From assembly GCA_009760855.2 (NCBI GenBank), contig WPIO01000053.1:2437501-2501500 (forward strand): a stretch of DNA of 64,000 bases, written 5' to 3'. The translations under genes were made by a program, and so were the position numbers. Under the pieces are notes generated by a model. It was not told the DNA's origin. It saw only the letters and a program-made list of their open reading frames with translations, and did no database searches. How positions within the stretch are numbered: position 1 is the first letter of the stretch; every line of letters starts with the position of its first letter. This document shows, in pieces, positions 56,454 to 64,000 of the stretch. Origin of the DNA: Cristatella mucedo. Taxonomy: Eukaryota > Bryozoa > Phylactolaemata > Cristatellidae.

Positions 56454-57220
56454 TTAGATCTTTTTCCGGGTGATATCAAGCATTCTATCAACGATTCCTC
56501 GAGCATAATTGTTTATCTTATTTAGGCTAGCAGGATTACTTACTTTATCTTTTAGAAAATCAGTAGCAAATGAATCGTTTAATCCACCAGCAATGCCTAA
56601 ACCTAATTTGCTTTTTGCTGCCATGATGGCTGCAACCGTTTTAGCATCTTCACGTACATAATTTGGTTGACGAGGATCAAGTGCAATTCTAGCAGCAGAT
56701 TCAGCTAATACCAAGTCTGATAAGTTTCCTATTTTTGTTCTTTTAGGTTCAGGCATCGATGAAGTTTCGGTGTATAGACTATCGTGGACTAAAGCACCTC
56801 GATCTAGATCATTCACACCTTCATAAGATTCATTCATCCTTTGAGTAAACTTGGTTCCCGGCCCAGCATATGAGTAACGACCAGTATTGTTAAAACTTCC
56901 ACCTGGAACAAATTCAGATTTAATGCCATTCGGTAATTTTAGGTGCATTTCGTGGTTTCCGGTAAGTTTGTTTATTAGATCAACAATACCCGAGCCAAGT
57001 CTTCTATTTTGTTTCAATTGCTTCAAACTTAGATTTAGTTGTAATCCAGTGTTTTTTGATCTACACTTTTCTATTTTGTTTAGTTGTGTTTTTGTTACAA
57101 AGATTGAAATTGCGCCTGATAGGTCTTCTTTTTTAGTCTGATTGAAATAGGTTTATCACTCTTATGTATTAAGTTTACTTGATGTTCTGATAGGTTTAGC
57201 TTTGTCTCATGGTATTCCAT
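56454..57220 (-). pseudogene. Parvovirus-type phospholipase A2 protein, one frameshift
   Basis: The N-terminal frame starts MEYHETKLNLS after TATTATAGAA and shifts near 57118 into the frame holding IFVTKTQLNKIEK, LSLKQLKQNRR and then 56454-57026. That part contains YSYAGPGTKF and GVNDLDRGALVHDSLY, matching the calcium loop (GPG) and catalytic His-Asp (HD) of parvoviral VP1-type PLA2. In parvoviruses this domain opens endosomal membranes during entry. PLA2-like genes are known from some adintoviruses. The C-terminus is Ala/Lys-rich and unrecognised. Confidence 0.82.
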
Positions 57221-57276
57221 TTCTATAATATATTTAATTTTTATTTAAAGACAAATTAAACTATTATATATTAAAA

Positions 57277-57837
57277 ATGAATCAAGATGAAATTTGTGCT
57301 TTTAGAAACCGAGTTTTAGAATTATTGCAATACTGTCCTTTTTCTGGAGAATTCCTCTGGAAAACAAATAGAGGAGGAAAAGCAAGAGCAGAAAGTGTTG
57401 CTAGAAGAATTCATCATAGTGGTTATAGAGAAATAAAGATAGATAGCAAAATTTACCGCGCCCATCGCCTTGCATGGTTGATTATGACTGAACAGTTTCC
57501 TATGCAAGAACTTGATCATATTGATAACGATAAATTAAATAATAGTTTCAGTAATTTGCGTGAAGCAACTAGATCAGAAAATATGAGAAATATAGGAAGA
57601 AGAAGAAATAACGCATCAGGATTTACAGGGGTTACATTTAATAAAAGGCATAATAAATGGAGAGCTTATATTTACATAGATTATAATGATATACATCTTG
57701 GTTATTTTGATTCTGCAGAAGATGCAGCTGTTGCTAGAGACCTTGCTGCAATTCGTTTGCATTTAAATTATGCTAGACTCAATTTTACTTATTCTCTAAC
57801 AGAAGATTACAAATTAGTTAGACATACAGACTTTTAA
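57277..57837 (+). CDS. HNH homing-type endonuclease with AP2 domain, intact
   Basis: 186 residues without interruption. Residues 60-105 form an HNH nuclease of phage type: YRAHRLAW, ELDHIDNDKLNNS and NLREAT, with the invariant DH at 80-81 and Asn at 88-89. Residues 113-172 form an AP2-like DNA-binding domain (ASGFTGVTFNKRHNKWRAYI, HLGYFDSAEDAAVARD). This architecture is common in phage genomes as free-standing homing endonucleases. It lies between two minus-strand genes and overlaps the end of the gene at 57834. Its intactness contrasts with most neighbours. Confidence 0.92.
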   Translation: MNQDEICAFRNRVLELLQYCPFSGEFLWKTNRGGKARAESVARRIHHSGYREIKIDSKIYRAHRLAWLIMTEQFPMQELDHIDNDKLNNSFSNLREATRSENMRNIGRRRNNASGFTGVTFNKRHNKWRAYIYIDYNDIHLGYFDSAEDAAVARDLAAIRLHLNYARLNFTYSLTEDYKLVRHTDF

Positions 57838-58151
57838 TTTCGACATCTGGATTTTAATTCATCTCTTAGTTTTAGTACCTCTCTATGTATTTCTTCTTGT
57901 GATTTACCTTGTGCAAACAGATTAGCTAGTAGCATTGCGCTCTCTGCTTGATAATTACAGGTCTTTTTTCCCCCAATTTTACTAATTTCTACTTTTTTTA
58001 TGTCTTCTTTTAACTTATCCGAATAGCTTACTCCAGAAACCTCAACTAAATCTTTTCCTGTTTTAAGATAATCTAATCTATTTTTCACCTCGCCATTCTG
58101 CACTTTGTCACTCAAATCAATATCAATGTTTCTATCAAGTAGCTCTATCAT
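57834..58151 (-). CDS. Unknown small viral protein
   Basis: 105 residues, charged and mostly helical (IELLDRNIDIDLS; EEIHREVLKLRDEL). The start overlaps the end of the upstream gene 58148-58912 by 4 nt, indicating a translationally or operon-like coupled pair. It ends in a 4-nt overlap with the convergent HNH gene. No family recognised. Confidence 0.55.
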   Translation of the reverse strand: MIELLDRNIDIDLSDKVQNGEVKNRLDYLKTGKDLVEVSGVSYSDKLKEDIKKVEISKIGGKKTCNYQAESAMLLANLFAQGKSQEEIHREVLKLRDELKSRCRN

Positions 58152-58912
58152 TTTTTTATATCTGTAATTGCATTCTTTAGTCTTTCACTTTGTAAACTCA
58201 AAGCACTCATTCGTTCTTCATGCGTATCCATTTTTGGAGCTTTTGCAGTATACATTGTTGAGTCAATAATCTTTTTAATCAATCCTGCTACAGTTACACC
58301 TATTGAAACTCCTAAGCCAATTGCGCCAATAATTGAAGCTATGCTTGCTATGATTGCTGGAATTGCAGACAAAAATCCTCCCGATCTTACTTCAAGAAAA
58401 TTCTTACTCCAAGCTTTTGTATCTAGTTGAGCAGCATTCCAACTCACTTCCTCTCCAAATGTCTCTGAAAGAAATCTACTAGGATCAAAGTACCAATCAG
58501 ATTTAGCTTTTTCTGCTTCTAGCAAAATCTCGTTTATGTAATAGCCAACCTCTAAGGATGCTACCATTTTTGACAGTCCTTCTTTTTTATCTGCAATTGT
58601 TTTCCAAAAGACATTGCCATACTTTCCTGAAGCAATATCATCGACAATCTCTTTTATGAATAATCCTAAATCTACAATTCCTGTTATTCCTGATATAAAT
58701 CCACCAAGTGCTTTTGTAGCAGTTCCAATTACTTTGAATGACTGCAAAACGTTTGGTACAATCGTTGCAATCCTATTTGAAGCTCTTAGACTTAGCTTTA
58801 ATGCAATCTTTGGAGCTACTTTTATTATCGCTTTTGAACCTAGATCAGTTGCAGTTGTTGTTCCTGATAATACTTCTTTAGTTGTATCTAAGCCAGATTT
58901 TAATTTTTCCAT
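58148..58912 (-). CDS. Putative membrane-active virion protein
   Basis: I choose ATG 58912 (MEKLKSGLD) instead of the longest frame at 58963, because it directly abuts the TATATA start motif. 254 residues. Hydrophobic or amphipathic stretches occur at GGFISGITGIVDLGLFI and, near the C-terminus, at AIPAIIASIASIIGAIGLGV with GVTVAGLIKKII. The long Gly/Ile/Ala-rich helix resembles membrane-disrupting segments. No family recognised. It is intact and divergent from the fibre gene 58923, 10 bp away. Confidence 0.6.
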   Translation of the reverse strand: MEKLKSGLDTTKEVLSGTTTATDLGSKAIIKVAPKIALKLSLRASNRIATIVPNVLQSFKVIGTATKALGGFISGITGIVDLGLFIKEIVDDIASGKYGNVFWKTIADKKEGLSKMVASLEVGYYINEILLEAEKAKSDWYFDPSRFLSETFGEEVSWNAAQLDTKAWSKNFLEVRSGGFLSAIPAIIASIASIIGAIGLGVSIGVTVAGLIKKIIDSTMYTAKAPKMDTHEERMSALSLQSERLKNAITDIKK

Positions 58913-58922
58913 ATATATAAGA
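58913..58922. promoter_or_regulatory. Bidirectional ATATATAAGA start motif
   Basis: Ten bases separate the divergent start codons of the membrane protein and fibre A. The plus gene sees ATATATAAGA before its ATG; the minus gene sees TCTTATATAT. Confidence 0.55.
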
Positions 58923-59780
58923 ATGGATAATATTAGTAAGATTAATGGTAACATTTTTAGCAATCTAGATGCTAATGGAAATAGTATTACAAACCTTGGT
59001 TTTCCTGTAAATGATGGAGATGCAATAAGATTAGATTATGCTCTCAATTCAAACTTTTTAAATACTGTAGCAACTAATGTTTCAGGAGAAATAGCTTCTG
59101 TTTCTAACTTAGGTGATTTACTTCCAAAGAATAGTGCAAAAATGTTATCCCCGTTGAACTGTAAAAATGTTACTGGTATATCTGGAAGATCTTCTGACGG
59201 AAATGTCTATCAAGATTCAAAACCTTACAAAGTAATAAACTATGGATTATTAAAAAGTATGACTCAAGTTTTCAATGGCAACTCTAATAGTACTCTTGAT
59301 CTAGGATCGAACAGAATTACCTCTTTAAAAAATTCAGATGTGGCAAGAAAGCAATCTGTTGATTCTTATAAATGCTCTACTTTATACTTAAGACTTACTG
59401 GTTTTACAAATGATTCAATTATTGCTCCATTAAACATATTTAATATTTATGTAAATGGAACAGGAGCAGAAAGTTCTACATTAAAAACAGTTCCTGCAGA
59501 TATTGCAGTTTTTAATCAACAAGGTCAAGTTGTAGGCTATGCAGCACCTTATACAACTTTTGTTGCTGGTCCAGTAGCAAACTTTCAAACAGTATCCAAT
59601 ATTCTTTGGTTTTCTAATACTACTGGAACGTTTTTAGAGTTGACTAGTGACAACACCTATGGTGTATCTGGCACTCTTCTTTTAGTTGTAAATATTGATG
59701 GAACCTGCACATATATGATAGATAATTTAAGAGTTGCAAGTAATATTACATATATTGATTTTATTATTACTATTGCATAG
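58923..59780 (+). CDS. Fibre protein A with phage-tail-fibre-type repeats, intact
   Basis: 285 residues from the ATG after ATATAAGA; an earlier in-frame start at 58614 lies in the antisense of the membrane-protein gene and is not used here. The N-terminus has INGNIFSNLDANGNSITNLG and PVNDGDAIRLDYA, almost the same as the minus-strand fibre at 48759. Later repeats include STLDLGSNRITSL. The C-terminal about 150 residues form a distinct beta-rich head (NGTGAESSTLKTVPADIAVF). It leads a run of three fibre genes on the plus strand. Confidence 0.8.
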   Translation: MDNISKINGNIFSNLDANGNSITNLGFPVNDGDAIRLDYALNSNFLNTVATNVSGEIASVSNLGDLLPKNSAKMLSPLNCKNVTGISGRSSDGNVYQDSKPYKVINYGLLKSMTQVFNGNSNSTLDLGSNRITSLKNSDVARKQSVDSYKCSTLYLRLTGFTNDSIIAPLNIFNIYVNGTGAESSTLKTVPADIAVFNQQGQVVGYAAPYTTFVAGPVANFQTVSNILWFSNTTGTFLELTSDNTYGVSGTLLLVVNIDGTCTYMIDNLRVASNITYIDFIITIA

Positions 59781-59782
59781 AA

Positions 59783-60653
59783 TGTCGCTTGAATATCGTA
59801 GAAAAGGATCTAGCCAAAAAATTATATTCGTAAAACTGGAGATATTATGAATGGGTCTTTAAATATGAATCAAAATCTAATAAAAAATCTTGGAGACCCT
59901 GTTGACTCTACAGATGCTGTAAACAGAAAGTATATAGATACAAACTTTGTAACAAAAGTATCTAGAGGTACGACTGCTGATGGAGATCTTGATATTAATA
60001 ATCATAGAGTGATAGATCTTGATAATCCTATTAGACCAAGTGATGCTGCTACAAAAGACTATGCAGATACGAAAATATCAAAAGATGGCGGATATGTTAA
60101 TGCAAGTTTGATGGTAACTGGAACATTAAGTATTAATAATCCAGTAACTCTATTACATGATGATAATGTTGCAACTGTTGGATATATGGATGAAAATTTT
60201 GTAAAATATAATAATCAAATAATGAACGGACCTTTAAATATGAATAATAATCCAATTATTATACAAGATCCTGTAAATCTGAATGATGGAGTAAATCTTG
60301 GCTATCTAAGGAAAATAAGTGGAAATGTTACAGCTGTAAATTTTAAAGGAATAATGGATAGCTCACTAACTACACAAATATATGGCAGAACAATTAGTGG
60401 TAGATGGAATGCTAACATTAACAACATTGCAATTCAAAGAGGTTTATTTGTTATTGGAGTGATATATGAAGTTTCTGGAATAAAAAAAGTACTTATGCCT
60501 CCACCATCAACATTAACAGCACAGGCTGATCAATTGTATGGTAGCTATATGTTAGATGATAGTACAAAAATAGCTGCTAGTTCTACTTTTATATCTGGAT
60601 CAAGTTTGTTAGATAGAGAAATAAATGTTACTGTTTATATAGCAATAGCATAA
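59783..60653 (+). pseudogene. Fibre protein B with phage-tail-fibre-type repeats, one frameshift
   Basis: The ATG at 59783 (MSLEYRRKG) follows CATAGA, and the frame breaks after about 20 codons. One base over, the sequence continues with KTGDIMNGSLNMNQN and four repeats such as NLGDPVDSTDAVNRKYID, DLDNPIRPSDAATKDYAD and GPLNMNNNPI. The head (from about 60340) starts VNFKGIMDSSLTTQIYG. The number of repeats is larger than in fibre A. Confidence 0.78.
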
Positions 60654-61580
60654 TGCTAAGCGGAAAAGATTTACAAATGATTGGAACATTGGATATGTCT
60701 AAAAATAGAATAGTAAATATTGGAAGTAATGTAGATCCTTTAGAAGCTGTTGGAAAATCATTTGCTGATAACAACTGTGTAAGAAAAGATTCAGACCAAG
60801 TAATAAGAGGAAACATATCCACAAACTCAAAAAAATATGTTAATGTACTAGCTCCGATGAAAGATAATGATATTGCAACAAAAGAGTACGTTGATACTAA
60901 GGCAGATTTTTCAGTAAATGGTAATTTAGTAGTTAATGAACTAATAGTTGTAGGTCAAATAAATAATGGTAAAAAATTAGTTGATGCTTTAATATATATC
61001 TAGCAAATGATGATATTTATAGATTTTTTCATGGTAGTCCTCCACAAATTGATGCAGGTTCTTTGAGTTTCAGTAAGATAGAAAATCTGTCAGGTTTTAA
61101 TAGTGATTTAGATTACAATAGAGACTTTACTTAGCTAGAATATCTGATATAAGAAAAATACCAATATATTATTCAAAATTAAAATTGAGAATAAAAGATC
61201 CTTTTGATATGGATACTGAAAGTCCTTTTATGCATTTAAGTATTTTTGGAGAAAGTTATTCATTCTTAAATGTTACAGTGAAGCAAGTAAAAATGGAATT
61301 AAATTTAAATATTGGTAATGTAGGAAGTTTTATAGTTAGAGATTATTATCACAAAATCTACTCACCAAATTTCTTTGTTTCTAATTTTCTTAATATCACT
61401 TATTACGGAGTTGAAAATAATTATATGTTATTATCAAGTGATTATATAACACAGTTTGATGTTTATAATAATAATATTTACATAACTATAAATTTTCCTG
61501 TTTTAAGTTATAATAATATGATAACTCCAAGTGCTTCAGATATTATTGAAATTACTTTAGCTGATGTTGCTATAAGTTAA
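60653..61580 (+). pseudogene. Fibre protein C, frameshifts and stop
   Basis: It starts immediately at the stop of fibre B (MLSGKDLQMIG). Two repeats (GTLDMSKNRIVNIGSN, PMKDNDIATKEYVDTK) precede a break at about 61003. Other frames continue, with a TAG near 61132, into a unique beta-rich head (61185-61580, DPFDMDTESPFMHLSIFGES). It is the most damaged of the three plus-strand fibres. Confidence 0.7.
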
Positions 61581-61945
61581 ACTTTCCAATCTAGGTTTTC
61601 TTTAATAAGCTCTGTTGGCATACTATATTCTTTTCCTGTTAATTGTTTTGTCAACTCTATTTTTTTAGAGTATGCTTCTGATTTAAGACTGTTTATTTTA
61701 TCTATTTTCAAATCTTTAAGATACTCTGAGAAGATTTATCCATCTCTAACTTTTGTAAATATATATACCATTTCTTTTTCTGAATGATTTACTCTTAAAG
61801 CTTTGTACTCTAAAACTAATTTTAATGCTTCTAATAATGTACTCCTAATATCCTCAATTCTTCCCATTGGGTATGAACAAATCTTTATAGTCTGTTGTCC
61901 TTGTGAAACTGTTAGACAATCTTTACTTCTAGTTTCTACATTAAT
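61577..61945 (-). pseudogene. Unknown viral protein, start codon lost and one stop
   Basis: A 122-codon frame contains SQGQQTIKICSYPMGRIEDI and ELTKQLTGKEYSMPTELI. It has a TAA between DG and IFSEYL. Where the start motif TTATATAGAA predicts the ATG (61945) there is ATT. No family recognised. It is convergent with fibre C, overlapping by 4 nt. Confidence 0.5.
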
Positions 61946-61964
61946 TTCTATATAAAAAAATTAT

Positions 61965-62483
61965 TTACAGTGTATCAGAAACTGGGACATTCGGATCTGC
62001 AACAACCTCTGGAGCAACTGGAGCGGCTAGAGCAGCAAGTGTTGCCTTTTGTCTTGCACTAGTTCCATCAGAGATATCAGGTAGAATTGCATAGCATTCA
62101 TCCTTAACAATTCCAGAGATATCTGGTTTCATTCCTGCAACGCCTGAGATAACTGTTGAAAGTGTCGGTAGCTGGCTAGCAATCCATGTTGTATAGCTAG
62201 ATATTTCTCCAGGTGTATCAAGAAGAGTATCAACTTTAGTTCAAACTGTTGCTTCAAGGTCACTTGTTATACTTACCATTCCAGAATCGATTACCTTTTG
62301 TGCTGCAATGTCATACTCATCAATATAAAACTTTTTTACAGATGTATCTGTCATAATTGAGATATCTGAGTCGAGTGTCTGTTGATCATAAGCAGTCATT
62401 CTAGACTTTACAAGATAGTCAACATATGCTTTAAGAAGAGTTGCAGATGTGGCAAGATTGGGATCAGATACTTCTGTCGACAT
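61965..62483 (-). pseudogene. Unknown viral protein, one stop
   Basis: From MSTEVSDPN the frame runs 80 residues to a TGA at 62241, then stays open for 92 codons to 61965. The N-terminal half is helical. The C-terminal half is Ala/Pro/Val-rich with ATLAALAAPVAPEVVADPN. The start motif TAGTATAGGAA is the same as for the packaging ATPase. No family recognised. Confidence 0.55.
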
Positions 62484-62512
62484 TTCCTATACTATTATAA
62501 AAAAATACAAAA

Positions 62513-62788
62513 TTAATTAATCTGCACACCCTGTTTATTTTTTGTAGTTTTTGATTTCTTTTCTGCTTCTAATAACATTTCATTTATTTTACTTCTACAT
62601 TCCATTAGTTTATCACAAGTATCGCAAATCTCAATAAGAACGGTAGTGTATGAGCTATCCAAGTCTGGAATAAGTTTATCAAGTGAATGCTTGACAATTC
62701 TTTGATCTACTCTCTTTAACTTTTGTGAACAAATTTTAAGAGCCATATCTCTTGATTGTTCGCAACTCAGAATTCTAGAAACGTCCAT
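62513..62788 (-). CDS. Unknown small viral protein
   Basis: 91 residues, helical, with five cysteines (ILSCEQS, KICSQK, EICDTCDKLMECRSK) and a Lys-rich C-terminus. It starts right after TTTATATAGA. Uninterrupted. No family recognised. Confidence 0.6.
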   Translation of the reverse strand: MDVSRILSCEQSRDMALKICSQKLKRVDQRIVKHSLDKLIPDLDSSYTTVLIEICDTCDKLMECRSKINEMLLEAEKKSKTTKNKQGVQIN

Positions 62789-62809
62789 TCTATATAAATA
62801 TACATTTGT

Positions 62810-62965
62810 TTATAGTTCATCTTCTTCATTTACGTAATTGTATTCGTATTCATCTTCTGATTCTTCACTTTCATATTCACTTTCATATTCTGATTCTTCT
62901 GGATTGTAATCAGGATCATCACTATCAGACTCTTCATATTCAGATTCATATTCAACATTTTCTAT
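62810..62965 (-). pseudogene. Short acidic protein frame, start codon altered
   Basis: 51 codons almost entirely Glu, Asp, Ser and Tyr (EYESEYEESDSDDPDYNPEE). At the position predicted by the motif TTATAGAA there is ATA instead of ATG. It may be a histone-mimic or core-like acidic protein, which is speculation. Confidence 0.45.
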
Positions 62966-62989
62966 TTCTATAATAATGAATTTTATTTA

Positions 62990-63157
62990 TTAATATAAAT
63001 TTATTCCTGCCATCTCAAAAATTAACTCTTTTTCTGCTCTGTCATATTCTATTTCTATTTGCAACTCATATAACTCTTTTGTTGTTTCTCGAATATCATG
63101 TTCTACTTTTATTTTTGCTTCAGGTTCAACAATGTTTTCACTCTTTCGTTTAGGCAT
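62990..63157 (-). CDS. Small charged viral protein
   Basis: 55 residues (MPKRKSENIVEPEAKIKVEH onward), helical, with a basic N-terminus that could be a nuclear localisation signal. It starts after AATATAT, 14 nt downstream of the polymerase gene end. No family recognised. Confidence 0.5.
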   Translation of the reverse strand: MPKRKSENIVEPEAKIKVEHDIRETTKELYELQIEIEYDRAEKELIFEMAGINLY

Positions 63158-63170
63158 ATATATTAGTAGT

Positions 63171-64000
63171 TTAAATTTTCTTTAATTCACCAATATTACA
63201 AGTATTACATTGTCCTGGATTTAGATTATTACTCAATGCATTAGCAATTCTATAGTGTCCATAAACATAACTACAGATTCCACAGTCCAACTAGTATCGT
63301 TTTGAATCAAAGGCGGATAATGCTACTTTTTTCTAATTTATCAGTAAATAACTCGTGTTTACTCTGCGATATCTTATAAAACTTTCTAATCTGTTTTTCT
63401 TTAAAGCCATCAATCGTTTTTCCGTTGAAGATTGATACACTATCTGTTAAACAATTGACAAAAGTGTCATGACCCATTGTTTTAGTTAAAACTGCTTTTG
63501 TAACTTCTTTTGCAGCTGCTTTTCTTTCTGCATTAACGATACTAACTGAATAGAGTTTTGGTCTTAAAGCACATACTTCAGCAATTACTTTTCCTTCTGT
63601 TTCATCTTTAAATTTTCCAATCGTATCTTCAGCAAACCATTCAGGCATATTTTTCATATCATCATATAAATTAGGTGTTTCAATATCCATAATCAATGAA
63701 TCTGTATCTGTATAGATTAACTTAAATTTTCCTTATACTTTTTTTATAACATCATAATAAAACTTCTGCATATGTAATTTAGATAAGTCGAGAATTGCGC
63801 TTCCTATAAACATTGGTTTATTTAACCTAGTCTTTGATGGATTCTTTTGAAATATTGTTAACGTTTTGCTAAAATCTCTAAAGTTTACCATTCTTGGATC
63901 TCGTATTCTTTTATTAAACTTTTTCTTTCTTATCTCATCAATAACATTAATCATATAAGTTTTTACTCTTTTTTCAACATCTTCACATGTTTTACCATAA
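63171..64000 (-). pseudogene. Protein-primed family B DNA polymerase, C-terminal part, broken
   Basis: The window ends inside this gene. Minus-strand sequence from 64000 begins YGKTCEDVEKRVKTY, the end of polymerase motif B. FIGSAILDLSKLHMQKFYYD follows. A TAA (63733-63735) comes next, then the catalytic motif C YTDTDS at 63697-63714. Another open frame, 63696-63307, ends in a frameshift. The continuation has SAFDSKRY, a TAG and GHYRIA, the usual pPolB C-terminus, then an extra segment with CGIC and CNTC. It would replicate the viral genome from a protein primer. Confidence 0.9.

Larger units (their letters stand above)
45480..64000. mobile_element. Endogenous Polinton/adintovirus-like element, copy 2 (right end outside window)
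   Basis: At least 18.5 kb of AT-rich, densely packed genes: integrase, nuclease, capsid, packaging ATPase, protease, PLA2-type protein, fibres, HNH endonuclease and protein-primed polymerase. The left limit is set by the composition change and by the motif TATATATTATAGTAAACAA shared with copy 1 (23010). The hairpin seen at copy 1 is absent. The set of hallmark genes matches Polintons/adintoviruses. Most genes are interrupted, consistent with an endogenised, decaying genome. Confidence 0.9.

Noticed and set aside
58614-58922. N-terminal extension of fibre A from 58614
   Set aside because: It is antisense to a complete gene, and the ATG at 58923 abuts the recurrent start motif.
45480-64000. 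Nonstandard genetic code reading internal TAA as Tyr and TGA as Trp
   Set aside because: Some stops fit Tyr or Trp positions, but others replace Arg or Cys codons in the other copy, TAG also occurs, TAA and TAG end the genes, and one-base frameshifts are present. Decay explains all of it.

Overview
The window is genomic DNA of a metazoan, probably an aquatic invertebrate. Evidence: a spliced ZnT1-type transporter gene, tRNA-derived SINEs, several L2/CR1-like LINE fragments, Ty3/Gypsy and REL-endonuclease retroelement remnants, and long microsatellites. The species cannot be named from sequence alone.

Regions. 1-22.74 kb is repeat-rich host DNA holding six exons of an SLC30A1/A10-like cation transporter on the minus strand (13476 to 3083), with its C-terminus outside the window. 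22.75-27.10 kb is an AT-rich, truncated, endogenised Polinton/adintovirus-like element (copy 1). It opens with an imperfect hairpin and carries an accessory membrane-protein frame, a broken integrase, a broken Cys-rich gene, a fibre gene cut by a LINE, and an intact YqaJ-type exonuclease. 27.10-29.66 kb is a near-identical inverted copy of 1-2551. 29.66-45.47 kb is host DNA with more LINEs, SINEs and microsatellites. 45.48-64.00 kb is a second, longer element (copy 2) that runs off the right edge.

Copy 2 shows a nearly complete Polinton/adintovirus plan. It has a retroviral-type integrase, YqaJ-like nuclease, double-jelly-roll-type major capsid protein, two penton-like minor capsid proteins, FtsK/HerA-type packaging ATPase, adenain-type protease, parvovirus-type PLA2 protein and the C-terminal part of a protein-primed family B DNA polymerase. 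Two features recall phages: four fibre genes built from tail-fibre-type repeats, and an intact HNH-AP2 endonuclease. Most long frames carry one or two stops or frameshifts, so the element as assembled is decayed.

Most viral start codons sit directly behind a TATA(T)AGAA-type motif. Three divergent gene pairs have their ATGs only 9-10 bp apart across such a sequence. The two copies are related insertions rather than one simple duplication: their left flanks and left-end genes differ and most of their lesions are independent, although one integrase stop is shared.
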